DNA of 64,000 bases from Sanguibacter antarcticus (GTDB lineage Bacteria > Actinomycetota > Actinomycetes > Actinomycetales > Cellulomonadaceae), in NCBI RefSeq assembly GCF_002564005.1, contig NZ_PDJG01000001.1, positions 2,108,001-2,172,000 of the forward strand, read 5' to 3'. The translations under genes and the position numbers were made by a program. This document shows positions 41,238 through 49,549 of this stretch, piece after piece. Each line of letters opens with the position of its first letter. The first letter of the stretch is position 1. The notes below the pieces were generated by a model. That model saw only the letters and a list, made by a program, of their open reading frames with translations. It was not told where the DNA came from and did no database searches.

Positions 41238-41309
41238 AGCCCCCGATGGGAATCGGACCCATGACCTCAGTCTTACCAAGACTGCGCTCTACCACTGAGC
41301 TACGGGGGC
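41238..41309 (-). tRNA. tRNA-Thr(GGT)
   Basis: 72 nt without encoded CCA. The acceptor GCCCCCG pairs with CGGGGGC, discriminator T. The anticodon stem CAGTC/GACTG encloses TTGGTAA, giving anticodon GGT. It is transcribed with tRNA-Met and rpmG. Confidence 0.94.
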
Positions 41310-41319
41310 AGCGCGGGAA

Positions 41320-41325
41320 ACTTTA
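41320..41325 (-). promoter_or_regulatory. -10 box of the tRNA-Thr/tRNA-Met/rpmG transcript
   Basis: TAAAGT on the minus strand, ending 10 nt before the tRNA-Thr 5' end, the spacing expected for a short tRNA leader. A GCCGTGAG/CTCACGGC inverted repeat (41336-41362) lies where the -35 would be. A clear -35 hexamer is not seen. Confidence 0.4.
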
Positions 41326-41473
41326 CATGCGAAACGCCGTGAGAACGAAATCGGCTCACGGCCAGGGGCCGCACGCCGTCCGAACCGTGCGACGGAGATC
41401 ACACCAGGACGTTCCTCGACTCCCGCGTCGAGGACACCTGTACTGCTCCAGCCCTTCCGGAACCGGGTGACAC

Positions 41474-41509
41474 GTCAGAGGGCGCCATCCGCAGATGACG
41501 CCCTCTGAC
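41474..41509 (-). terminator. Terminator behind tRNA-Tyr
   Basis: An 11-bp stem GTCAGAGGGCG/CGCCCTCTGAC is extended by CATC/GATG with a one-base mismatch and closed by a 4-nt loop. It lies 14 nt beyond the tRNA-Tyr 3' end, separating it from the tRNA-Thr transcript. Confidence 0.8.
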
Positions 41510-41523
41510 CGTCTGTGCACGTG

Positions 41524-41605
41524 TGGCAGGTGAGGGATTCGAACCCACGTAGCATTACACGGCTGATTTACAGTCAGCTCCCTTTGGCCGCTCGGGCAAC
41601 CTGCC
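41524..41605 (-). tRNA. tRNA-Tyr(GTA)
   Basis: 82 nt without encoded CCA. The acceptor GGCAGGT pairs with ACCTGCC, discriminator A. The anticodon loop CTGTAAA carries GTA, and a long class II variable arm is present. A TAGTAT sequence about 65 nt upstream (41670-41675) could be its -10 box. Confidence 0.94.
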
Positions 41606-41752
41606 TCGCACTCTCCGTCGTCGAGGGACGCACGGCAAGCCGCGCTACCCACTCTGCAGGAGCGAACCGATACTACAAGAGCGGACGCGTGGTTGGAAAT
41701 CGAGCGCTCGTGCCCGACCGGGCAGGCCCCTGGCTCGCCGTAGAGTGACGAC

Positions 41753-42748
41753 GTGACACAGCCCGGTTCCACGCCCGCACCTCGCGCAGCGGCTCCTCTC
41801 TCGCACCGGGCAGGCCTGGTCGTCGGGATCGCGACCTACGGCATGTGGGGGACGCTGCCGCTCTACTTCCCCCTCCTGCAGCCGGCGAGCGCGCTCGAGA
41901 TCATCGCGCACCGCATCGTGTGGAGCCTCGTCTTCTGCGCCCTCCTGCTCGGGCTGACCCGCCAGCTCGGTGCCTACACGCGGATCCTGCGGTCCCGGCG
42001 CCTCGTGGGCACCCTCACGGTGGCGGCCGTCCTCGTGGCCGTGAACTGGATCATCTACGTCTACGGCGTCACGACGGGCCACGTCGTCGACGCGGCGCTC
42101 GGCTACTTCATCAATCCGCTCGTCACGGTCCTGCTCGCCGTCGTCGTGCTCAAGGAACGCCTGCGACCAGCGCAGTGGGTGGCGCTGTCGTTCGGAGCCG
42201 TCGCGGTCGTCGTCATCACCGCCGGGCTCGGGAGGGTCCCGTGGATCTCGCTCGGGCTCGCTGCCTCGTTCGGCGTCTACGGCCTCATCAAGAACCGGGT
42301 CGGCCGAGACGTCGCGGCGCTCCCCGGGCTCGCGGTGGAGACCACCGTCCTCGCCCCGGTCGCGCTCGGCTACATCCTCTGGCTGACCGTCCAGGGCACG
42401 AGCACGTTCGGTACCGAGGGCACCGGCCATGCGCTGCTGCTCGCGTCCGCGGGGATCGTCACCGCGCTCCCCCTGCTCTCCTTCGGAGCGGCGGCCCGGG
42501 TGCTTCCGCTCCGTGTGATCGGGATGCTCCAGTACATCGCCCCCATCATGCAGTTCCTCATCGGTGTGCTCGTCTTCCACGAGGCGATGCCCACCGTGCG
42601 ATGGATCGGCTTCTCCCTCGTCTGGCTCGCACTGGCGATCCTCACCGTCGATGCTCTGCGGGCCGTACGCGCGTCCAGGCTCGCCGGACGCGGCCGTGCC
42701 CCGGCGAGCCCCCGCGAGCCTCTCGACGAGGCCTCAGAGGGTGCCTGA
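41753..42748 (+). CDS. rarD: RarD, EamA-family transporter
   Basis: 331 residues with ten membrane segments in two EamA halves. The RarD-specific start [35 protein letters not shown] and [27 protein letters not shown] are clear. Members are drug/metabolite exporters first named for chloramphenicol sensitivity; the substrate is not established. The start is the GTG at 41753. The C-terminal about 25 residues are a polar Arg/Pro-rich tail. Confidence 0.9.
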   Translation: MTQPGSTPAPRAAAPLSHRAGLVVGIATYGMWGTLPLYFPLLQPASALEIIAHRIVWSLVFCALLLGLTRQLGAYTRILRSRRLVGTLTVAAVLVAVNWIIYVYGVTTGHVVDAALGYFINPLVTVLLAVVVLKERLRPAQWVALSFGAVAVVVITAGLGRVPWISLGLAASFGVYGLIKNRVGRDVAALPGLAVETTVLAPVALGYILWLTVQGTSTFGTEGTGHALLLASAGIVTALPLLSFGAAARVLPLRVIGMLQYIAPIMQFLIGVLVFHEAMPTVRWIGFSLVWLALAILTVDALRAVRASRLAGRGRAPASPREPLDEASEGA

Positions 42749-42822
42749 CCAGCAGACAGGCGGAGGGCAGCATCCGATACGGTGGTCTCAGCCGCAGCCC
42801 ACTACGTTCTAGGAGCCCCACC

Positions 42823-43317
42823 ATGGCCGACTCATCGATGGACATCGTCAGCAAGGTCGACCGCCAAGAGGTCGACAACGCCCTCAACCAGGCGGTCAAA
42901 GAGGTCGCTCAGCGCTACGACTTCAAGAACATCGGCGCGTCGATCGCGTGGAGCGGCGAGAAGATCGTCATGATCGCCAACTCCGACGAGCGCGTCCTCG
43001 CGATCCTCGACGTCTTCCAGACGAAGCTCATCAAGCGCGGTGTCTCCCTCAAGCACCTGGACACCGGCGACACCGAGCCCAAGCTCTCCGGCAAGGAGTA
43101 CCGCCTCGAGGCGACCCTCAAGGAAGGGCTCGCGGGCGAGAACGCGAAGAAGGTCACGAAGATCATCCGCGAAGAAGGCCCCAAGGGCGTCAAGACCCAG
43201 ATCACGGGCGACGAGGTCCGCGCGACGAGCAAGTCCCGCGACGACCTCCAGACGATCCAGGCGCTGCTCAAGGGCGCCGACCTCGACTTCGCGGTGCAGT
43301 TCACCAACTACCGCTGA
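42823..43317 (+). CDS. yajQ: YajQ-family nucleotide-binding protein
   Basis: 164 residues: [29 protein letters not shown] at the start and the second-domain [28 protein letters not shown] … [12 protein letters not shown] at the end, the two RNP-like halves of YajQ. Members bind nucleotides, cyclic di-GMP in Xanthomonas, and act as regulators or chaperones. The start ATG at 42823 has AGGAG 7 nt upstream. The next gene begins 1 nt after its stop, so they are likely coupled. Confidence 0.95.
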   Translation: MADSSMDIVSKVDRQEVDNALNQAVKEVAQRYDFKNIGASIAWSGEKIVMIANSDERVLAILDVFQTKLIKRGVSLKHLDTGDTEPKLSGKEYRLEATLKEGLAGENAKKVTKIIREEGPKGVKTQITGDEVRATSKSRDDLQTIQALLKGADLDFAVQFTNYR

Positions 43318-43318
43318 C

Positions 43319-44119
43319 GTGGGGACCCCCTCGCGACCGCGGGTCGTCGCGACCGACCTCGACGGCACGCTCCTGCGGTCCGACGGGACCCTCTCCCCGC
43401 GCACCCGTGCCGTCGTCTCCTGGCTGGAGGAGACCGGGACTCCCGTCCTGTTCGTCACAGCCCGTCCACCCCGCTGGCTCGACGAGCTCGCCGACGCGGT
43501 CGGTGGGCACGGCACCGCGATCTGCCTCAACGGCGCGTGCTTCTACGATGTGGCGGCCCGGCGCACCATCGACTTCACCGGGTTCGAGACGGATCTCCTC
43601 ACGACGGTCGTCCACGAGCTGCGTGCCGCTGTCCCGGGCATCGCGTTCGGGCTCGAGCGCGCATCGGGCGACCTCGTGGACCCGCACTACGCGACCCCGG
43701 ACTACGTCGTCGGTCCCGGGACTCCTCGCCGTGCGGTGCAGGACGCGCTCGACGAGCCGGTCGGGAAGCTCATCGCTCGCGCCGACGACCTGACGCACGA
43801 CGCGTTCCTCGCCCTCGTCGAGTCCACCGTCGGCGACCGCGTGCACCTCGCCTACTCCGGCGCCCTGGGGCTCGCGGAGATGACACCCCTGGGCGTGACG
43901 AAGGCCGCTGCCCTTGCCCGCTGGTGCGCGAACCACGGTGTTGACGCGTCCCAGGTGTGGGCTTTCGGCGACATGCCCAACGACCTGCCGATGCTCCGAT
44001 GGGCCGGCACGTCGTTCGCCGTCGCCAACGCGCACCCGGACGTTCTCGCCGAGGCCGGCTCGGTCACGGCGAGCAACGACGACGACGGCGTGGCCCGCGC
44101 GCTCGAGACCCTGCGGTAG
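43319..44119 (+). CDS. HAD-superfamily (Cof-type) phosphatase
   Basis: 266 residues. HAD motif I is ATDLDGTLLRSDGT, motif II lies in LFVTARP, the Lys of motif III in the GVTKAAALARW region and motif IV is AFGDMPNDLPML. A C2B-type cap sits between motifs II and III. Such proteins dephosphorylate sugar phosphates, nucleotides or flavins. The GTG at 43319 lacks a Shine-Dalgarno and follows the yajQ stop directly, so translation probably depends on yajQ. It converges on htpX. Confidence 0.88.
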   Translation: MGTPSRPRVVATDLDGTLLRSDGTLSPRTRAVVSWLEETGTPVLFVTARPPRWLDELADAVGGHGTAICLNGACFYDVAARRTIDFTGFETDLLTTVVHELRAAVPGIAFGLERASGDLVDPHYATPDYVVGPGTPRRAVQDALDEPVGKLIARADDLTHDAFLALVESTVGDRVHLAYSGALGLAEMTPLGVTKAAALARWCANHGVDASQVWAFGDMPNDLPMLRWAGTSFAVANAHPDVLAEAGSVTASNDDDGVARALETLR

Positions 44120-44157
44120 AACGGCCACGCGGGCTCCACCCGGCGCACCGGACCCGG

Positions 44158-45057
44158 TCAGTACCGGGTGATGGGACCGTCCTGGATCCCGCGGCCCCCC
44201 TGGCTGCCAGCCATCCGCTCGAGGCGCTCGATGCGCGTGGCCATCGGCGGGTGCGTCGCGAACAGGCGCCTCACGCCGGCTGCACGGAAGGGGTTCGCGA
44301 TCATGAGGTGCGAGACGTTGACGAGATCGCGGTTCGCCGGCAGCGGTTGCTTCTGCGTCCCCGACTCGAGCTTGCGCAGGGCCGACGCGAGGGCCGTCGG
44401 GTCACCGGTGAGCCGGGAGCCGTCCTCGTCGGCGTCGTACTCCCGCGTCCGCGAGATGGCGAGCTGGACGAGCATCGCTGCGACCGGGGCCAGGAAGACC
44501 ATGAGCAGAGCCGCGAACGGGTTTCCCCCGCGGTCTCGGCCACCACCGAAGAAGAGCATGATCTGGGCGAGACCCGTGATGAGACCTGCGAAGGCGGCCG
44601 CGATCGAGGACGTGAGGATATCCCGGTTGTACACGTGCATGAGCTCGTGACCGAGCACGCCCCGGAGCTCACGCTCCGTGAGGATCCGCAGGATCCCCTC
44701 CGTGCAGCAGACGGCAGCATGGCGAGGGTTGCGGCCGGTCGCGAAAGCGTTCGGAGAGGCCGTCGGCGAGACGAAGAGACGAGGCATCGGCTGGCGCGCA
44801 GCGGTCGAGAGCTCGCGCACGATCCGGTACATCTGCGGCTGCTCGATCTCGCTCACCGGTCGCGCCTGCATCGCGCGGATCGCGATCTTGTCAGAGTTCC
44901 AGTACCCGTACGCGGTTCCCGCGAGACCGAGCCCGCAGAACAGGACGAGCGTCCCGGTGCTGCCCTGCCCGACGACCGCCCACAGCGCCAGCAAGAACGC
45001 CCACATGATCCCGAACAGCAGGGCCGTCTTGAGCCCGTTGAAGTGTCTGTGCCCCAT
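44158..45057 (-). CDS. htpX: HtpX-family membrane zinc metalloprotease
   Basis: 299 residues. Two N-terminal membrane helices (about 11-50), then an M48 catalytic domain with HELMH (His137, Glu138, His141) facing the cytoplasm, two more helices (about 150-205) and the third ligand region TREYDADEDGSRL. It degrades damaged membrane proteins, complementing FtsH. The start ATG at 45057 has AGGAAGGA 8 nt upstream. The C terminus ends in a Gly/Arg-rich tail. Confidence 0.95.
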   Translation of the reverse strand: MGHRHFNGLKTALLFGIMWAFLLALWAVVGQGSTGTLVLFCGLGLAGTAYGYWNSDKIAIRAMQARPVSEIEQPQMYRIVRELSTAARQPMPRLFVSPTASPNAFATGRNPRHAAVCCTEGILRILTERELRGVLGHELMHVYNRDILTSSIAAAFAGLITGLAQIMLFFGGGRDRGGNPFAALLMVFLAPVAAMLVQLAISRTREYDADEDGSRLTGDPTALASALRKLESGTQKQPLPANRDLVNVSHLMIANPFRAAGVRRLFATHPPMATRIERLERMAGSQGGRGIQDGPITRY

Positions 45058-45204
45058 CTGCGCGATCCTTCCTGCTCCCGTCGTACGCCTACCTGGTGCA
45101 ACGCGCACGCCCTCGCGTCCGTTCCCGGCGAGGGAAACGATCACGAGGGCGGCGGGCGTCCGTCAGGCAGGCTTCGCGCGGACGACGAGGCGGGCTGCGA
45201 TCGC

Positions 45205-46596
45205 TCAGGCAGGCGCGGAGGTCTCGCCGAACGCGATGGCGATCATGTCGTCGCGCGAGATGACCTTGACACGCTCGCGCCCCTGGGCCTCGCCGAGCGC
45301 GCGCTCGTGGGCGTCGAGCAGCTGCCACCCGTCCCACTCGATGAAGCGGACGCCCCGCTCGCGCAGGAAGTCCGTGATGGCGGCCGGGTCGGGCTGGGTC
45401 GCCGACGCGAAGTCGGAGCTCTCCTGAGCGTCGGCGACGAGGTTGCGGATCGTCTCCGACGCGTCTGACTTGGTGTGCCCGATGAGGCCGACCGGACCAC
45501 GCTTGATCCAGCCGGTGCAGTAGACGCCGCTGACCTGCTGGCCGTCGATGTCCATGACGCGGCCCTCGACGTTCGGGATGACTCCCTTGCGGTCGTCGTA
45601 CGGGATCTCGGGAAGCGCAGACCCGAAGTACCCGACAGCCCGGTAGACGGCCTGGACAGGCCAGTCCTGGAACTCCCCGGTGCCGCTGACCGTGCCGTCA
45701 CCGTTGAACGCCGTGCGCTCGGTCCGCAGCCCGTCGACCTTGCCGTCACCGTCGGCGTCGACGATCTCGGCGGGTGCGTGGAGGAAGTGCAGGTGCAGCC
45801 GGCGTGACGCGGTGAACGTCGACGGGTCGTTGAGGGCCCAGTCGGTGAGCGTCTTGACGACCTGCTTGGTCTGGTTGGACGAGCCGATCGCCGCGAGGGA
45901 CCCGTCGTCGAACTCGAAGTCCTCCGGGTACACGACCACGTCGACGTCGCGGACGTGGCCGAGCTCGCGGAGCTCGAGCGGTGAGAACTTCGCCTGGGCC
46001 GGTCCACGACGTGCGAAGACGTGCACGTCAGTGACCTGCGAGGCCTGGAGCCCCTCGAACACGTTCGAGGGAATCTCGGTGACGAGCAGGTCGTCAGCGT
46101 GCTTCGAGAGCATCCGTGCGACGTCGAGAGCGACGTTGCCTGCACCGATGACGGCGACGGACCGGGCATCGAGCGGCCATGACGTCGCCACGCTCGGGTG
46201 CCCGTCGTACCAAGAGACGAAGTCTGCTGCGCCATAGGAGCCGTCGAGCTCGACGCCCGGGATAGACAGGGCCGCGTCGGTGAAGGCGCCGGTCGAGAAG
46301 ATGACGGCGTCGTAGAACTCCCGGAGCTCGTCCAGCTTGAGGTCGATGCCGTAGTCGACGTTCGCGAGCAGGCGGATGTCTCCGCGCTCGAGGACCTTGT
46401 GCAGGGCCATGATGATCTGCTTGATGCGGGGGTGGTCCGGGGCGACGCCGTAGCGCACGAGCCCGAACGGGGCAGGAAGACGCTCGATGAGGTCGATGGA
46501 GACGTCGAGATCCGTCTTGGAGAGGATGTCAGCGGCGTAGATGCCTGCCGGCCCTGCTCCGACGATGGCGATACGCAGTTGACGATCGGTGCTCAC
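45205..46596 (-). CDS. fprA: Ferredoxin-NADP+ reductase, FprA type
   Basis: 463 residues of the adrenodoxin reductase-like family: the FAD GxGxxG at 13-18 (VGAGPAGIYAA), RYGVAPDHPRIKQI, the NADP-binding VIGAGNVALDVARML near 150-165, RRGPAQAKFSPLELRELG and the C-terminal GWIKRGPVGLIGHTKSDA. It moves electrons between NADPH and ferredoxins serving P450s or iron-sulfur proteins; no ferredoxin gene is adjacent. The 142-nt upstream region is AT-rich with small dyads and may hold regulated promoters. Confidence 0.94.
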   Translation of the reverse strand: MSTDRQLRIAIVGAGPAGIYAADILSKTDLDVSIDLIERLPAPFGLVRYGVAPDHPRIKQIIMALHKVLERGDIRLLANVDYGIDLKLDELREFYDAVIFSTGAFTDAALSIPGVELDGSYGAADFVSWYDGHPSVATSWPLDARSVAVIGAGNVALDVARMLSKHADDLLVTEIPSNVFEGLQASQVTDVHVFARRGPAQAKFSPLELRELGHVRDVDVVVYPEDFEFDDGSLAAIGSSNQTKQVVKTLTDWALNDPSTFTASRRLHLHFLHAPAEIVDADGDGKVDGLRTERTAFNGDGTVSGTGEFQDWPVQAVYRAVGYFGSALPEIPYDDRKGVIPNVEGRVMDIDGQQVSGVYCTGWIKRGPVGLIGHTKSDASETIRNLVADAQESSDFASATQPDPAAITDFLRERGVRFIEWDGWQLLDAHERALGEAQGRERVKVISRDDMIAIAFGETSAPA

Positions 46597-46738
46597 GGAA
46601 ATTCGTGCCTTCCGGTTGGGATCCCGAGGATCTCTCGGTGGGGTGCTCTGAGTCTAAGTGGACGCGCACTGCTCACCAGATTCGCAAACATCTCGCCTGA
46701 TGGATACGCCATCTTACATAATGGATGGGCCGTGCTCG

Positions 46739-47230
46739 TCAGTCCGTCGGGTCGAGAAGGACCAGACTGTCCTGGATGTCACGGATCTCGCCGAACGCGG
46801 GCTCGACCTGGACGCCCGCACACGTGCCCGTGATCTGCACCACATCGGAGACGGCGCCGCTCTGCAGCACAGCCATGCGCACCGCCTGGACGAGGGTCCC
46901 GCCCTTGCCGTCAGAGAAGTATCCCTCCACACGCAAGCCTGCACCCCCGAGGACCTCGGCGCCGTTCTCCCGGTGCGTCTCGGTGAACCGCGGCAGGTCC
47001 TTGAGCCGCGCGTTCACCTCCTTGCGCGCGTCTGCCAGCGTGTGGCCTGCGCCGAACCGCTGCACGGTGACGAGAACGTTCGGCCGGAACTGCCCTGCGG
47101 GCACCTCTCGTGCAGCCGCGAGCGGCAGCCCGACGCCCGCGAGCGCCACCCACCCCTGCGGGATCGCCATCGACAGCCGCGGGTACGCCGGGAACGCCTC
47201 GCTCGGGAACGTCAGTGTCTGCCCCGTCAC
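46739..47230 (-). CDS. Mog1/LpqN-like soluble protein of the kinase cluster
   Basis: 163 residues without signal peptide. The opening YPRLSMAIPQGWVAL followed by PNVLVTVQRFG and the closing beta strands resemble the Mog1/PsbP-like fold shared by LpqN and DcrB; this is a fold-level guess. It lies 5 nt behind the FHA-HTH gene, so it belongs to the phospho-signalling operon. Mog1-like proteins are also found in actinobacterial type VII secretion loci. The function is unknown. Confidence 0.62.
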   Translation of the reverse strand: MTGQTLTFPSEAFPAYPRLSMAIPQGWVALAGVGLPLAAAREVPAGQFRPNVLVTVQRFGAGHTLADARKEVNARLKDLPRFTETHRENGAEVLGGAGLRVEGYFSDGKGGTLVQAVRMAVLQSGAVSDVVQITGTCAGVQVEPAFGEIRDIQDSLVLLDPTD

Positions 47231-47235
47231 GGCGC

Positions 47236-47931
47236 TCAGTCGTCAGACGTGACGTCGAGGAGCGGGAGATCGGCTGAGGTGACGAGCCGTGAGGTCACGG
47301 CGTACTCCACGAGCCGGGCCCGACGGTTCGTCGCCAGCTGCTTCGGTCCGCCGCGCAGTCCTTTGACCCCCAGGCGATCGAGCTTGTCGCACACGTTGTC
47401 GAGCTTGCGGTTGAACCTCGTCGTCGCCCAGCCGAGCCGCTTGGCGGCCTCCGCGGTCGACGGGATCTCGCTCAGACCAGCACCGTCGCGCTTGAGCATC
47501 GGCTCGCAGAGCGCGACGATCAGCTGCTTCTGGCTCGTCGTGAACGCGATGACCCCGATGGTCGTCTCGCCGATCTGAGGATCGTCCGTGAGGACCTCCT
47601 CGTACGGCGAGCCCTCGAGGTGCATGAGGATCTCGTACGTCGTCGGTCCGGCCGTGAAGACCACCGTCGTGGTCTTGAAGACGATGGGGAGACGGTTGCC
47701 CGGAGACAACCATGACTGGACACCGCCGCTCGCGTCGCACACCGTGGCCGAGATGAGCGAACCGACGTTCGCCAACCACCAGATGCCGTCCGTGTGGGTG
47801 ATCCGCAGGAACCGCCGGTGCAGGTACGGGTTGTCGTCGACCGACAGGTCCGACTCACGACCCACCTCGAACGGTTCGTCGAGGGCTGGGCGAAACCACT
47901 CGCCGCAGTATTCGATCGCAAGTTCCGTCAT
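47236..47931 (-). CDS. FHA-like domain plus helix-turn-helix protein
   Basis: 231 residues. The N-terminal half (to about 110) is a divergent FHA-like beta domain: FEVGRESDLSVDDNPYLHRRFLRI has the GR…S…LHRR core, but the classical SxxH is altered. The C-terminal half (about 125-215) is helical with an HTH-like EAAKRLGWATTRFNRKLDNVCDKLDRLGV. The arrangement suggests a regulator whose DNA or partner binding depends on recognition of a phosphothreonine laid down by the neighbouring kinase. EmbR of mycobacteria joins similar modules in the reverse order. DNA binding is inferred. Confidence 0.7.
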   Translation of the reverse strand: MTELAIEYCGEWFRPALDEPFEVGRESDLSVDDNPYLHRRFLRITHTDGIWWLANVGSLISATVCDASGGVQSWLSPGNRLPIVFKTTTVVFTAGPTTYEILMHLEGSPYEEVLTDDPQIGETTIGVIAFTTSQKQLIVALCEPMLKRDGAGLSEIPSTAEAAKRLGWATTRFNRKLDNVCDKLDRLGVKGLRGGPKQLATNRRARLVEYAVTSRLVTSADLPLLDVTSDD

Positions 47932-48001
47932 CGCGCAGGTACTCCTTCGTGGGTGCGATCCTTCGCACGTGGACGCTTCAGCACTCTATCGAAGAACACT
48001 G

Positions 48002-49549
48002 TCATTCGAGGCACCGCACGGCCGGACTGGCCGAGAGCCGCCCGCTGCGGACGATCGAGACCTCGAGGCACGCAGCATCGACACCGAACGTGCTGACCGA
48101 CACGCTGAGCGCCGACGTCGCCTTGAGCGGGCCGAGCGTCGATGGATCGGTGGCGCTGTCCGCTCCTCCGGCACCGAGCACCGGACGGTACGCGGAGAAG
48201 TCGCCGTCCTGCGGGTCGGGGTTCGACCAGGCGAACACGGCGACGCTCCCGTCCGTCGTGACCGAGAGGCCCGCCGGCGACGGCACCTCGTTCGACGGGA
48301 CGCTCCCGCCGATGCTCTCGACCATGACGTACACCGCAGAACCGCCGCCGATGCCGACGAGCGCAGCGAGCACGACGACGAGGACGAGGGGCCGGCGGAG
48401 AAACGACACGAAGCCCGTCGGGCGCGGGTCGACAACGACGTACGGGACGCCGTCGACCGAACCGTAGCCCTGCGACGTCGAGTCGTGAGACGCCTGTGAG
48501 GCGCTCGGCGAGAGCGCGTCCGCTGGGTGTGCGTGCACCGGGGTCTCGCTGTGCACCACCCCGTACGCAGGGTGGAACCGGTCGGTAGCGAGGCGCACCC
48601 GTGTCCCGTCGTCGACCCCGTCCGGGTCCGACGCGTCCCGCAGCGCAGCCGGACGCGGGGACCCGACGGCCACCGGTGCCTCGAGGATGTCGATCGGCGA
48701 CGTCGCGAACGAGAGCTCCGTCTGCACCTGCTGCAGGGCACGAGCGAGCTCGAGCACCGTCGGGTACCGCATCTCGGGCGCCTTCGCCATCGCCACGGCG
48801 AGCACGCGCTCGAGCGAGGCGGGCACGTCCCCCCGCCCGATCGGAGGCAACGGGTCGTGCGTGATCCGCTCGATGAGTGCTCGCTGAGAGTTCGCACCGC
48901 CCGGGACCTCGAACGGGGACCGCCCCGCCAAGAGGGTGTAGATCGTCGCTGCCAACGACCACACGTCACCGGTCACACCGCTGCGCGGGGTCGCCGTGAG
49001 GGTCTCAGGAGGGGACCACGGGACCGACATCCCGTCCGCGCCCGCCTCGCTCTGCTCGATCGTCGCCGAGATGCCGAAGTCCGTCAGCGCCGGGTGCCCG
49101 TAGTCCGTGACGAGGATGTTCGCCGGCTTGATGTCCCGATGGACGATGCCCGACCGGTGTGCGGTCTCCACCGCACCGGCGATCTGTGCACCGACCCGGA
49201 GGGTCTCGGCGATGCCGAGACGCTCGTGCTTGTAACGGGTCGAGAGGTTCGGTCGGGAGCAGAACTCCATGGCGAGGTACAGGCGACCGTCGTCCGTGAC
49301 GTCGCTGTCGAAGATCGTGACGATCGACGGGTGGCTCGAGACCGCCGCCATGAGATCTGCCTCGGCAGCGAACGCCTCACGGGTGGTGCCGTCAGACCAC
49401 TGGGGCAGCAGGACCTTGATCGCCACCTGCCTGCGCGGCCGGAGCTCCTGGTAGAGGAACACGTCAGCGAACCCACCGGAACCGATGACCCGCAGGAACT
49501 CGTAGCCCTGAATGTCGGGCGGCGACGACGGAGGCCGCCGGGAGCTCAT
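48002..49549 (-). CDS. Transmembrane Ser/Thr protein kinase
   Basis: 515 residues. The kinase domain (about 14-285) has the Gly loop IGSGGFADVF, Lys45, HRD 137-139 with Asp139, KPANIL, DFG 157-159 and a WSPPE variant of the APE motif; it should be active. A Ser/Asp-rich juxtamembrane linker (about 300-400) leads to one membrane helix near 400-422. The extracytoplasmic tail of about 95 residues looks like a small fibronectin III-type beta domain with two cysteines. It lacks PASTA repeats, so it is not a PknB-type cell-wall sensor. The ATG at 49549 overlaps the FHA gene stop by ATGA. Confidence 0.92.
   Translation of the reverse strand: MSSRRPPSSPPDIQGYEFLRVIGSGGFADVFLYQELRPRRQVAIKVLLPQWSDGTTREAFAAEADLMAAVSSHPSIVTIFDSDVTDDGRLYLAMEFCSRPNLSTRYKHERLGIAETLRVGAQIAGAVETAHRSGIVHRDIKPANILVTDYGHPALTDFGISATIEQSEAGADGMSVPWSPPETLTATPRSGVTGDVWSLAATIYTLLAGRSPFEVPGGANSQRALIERITHDPLPPIGRGDVPASLERVLAVAMAKAPEMRYPTVLELARALQQVQTELSFATSPIDILEAPVAVGSPRPAALRDASDPDGVDDGTRVRLATDRFHPAYGVVHSETPVHAHPADALSPSASQASHDSTSQGYGSVDGVPYVVVDPRPTGFVSFLRRPLVLVVVLAALVGIGGGSAVYVMVESIGGSVPSNEVPSPAGLSVTTDGSVAVFAWSNPDPQDGDFSAYRPVLGAGGADSATDPSTLGPLKATSALSVSVSTFGVDAACLEVSIVRSGRLSASPAVRCLE

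Noticed and set aside
41310..41473. A fourth tRNA gene between tRNA-Thr and the tRNA-Tyr terminator
   Set aside because: The GCCGTGAG/CTCACGGC repeat is suggestive, but no cloverleaf, T-loop or anticodon arm can be formed.
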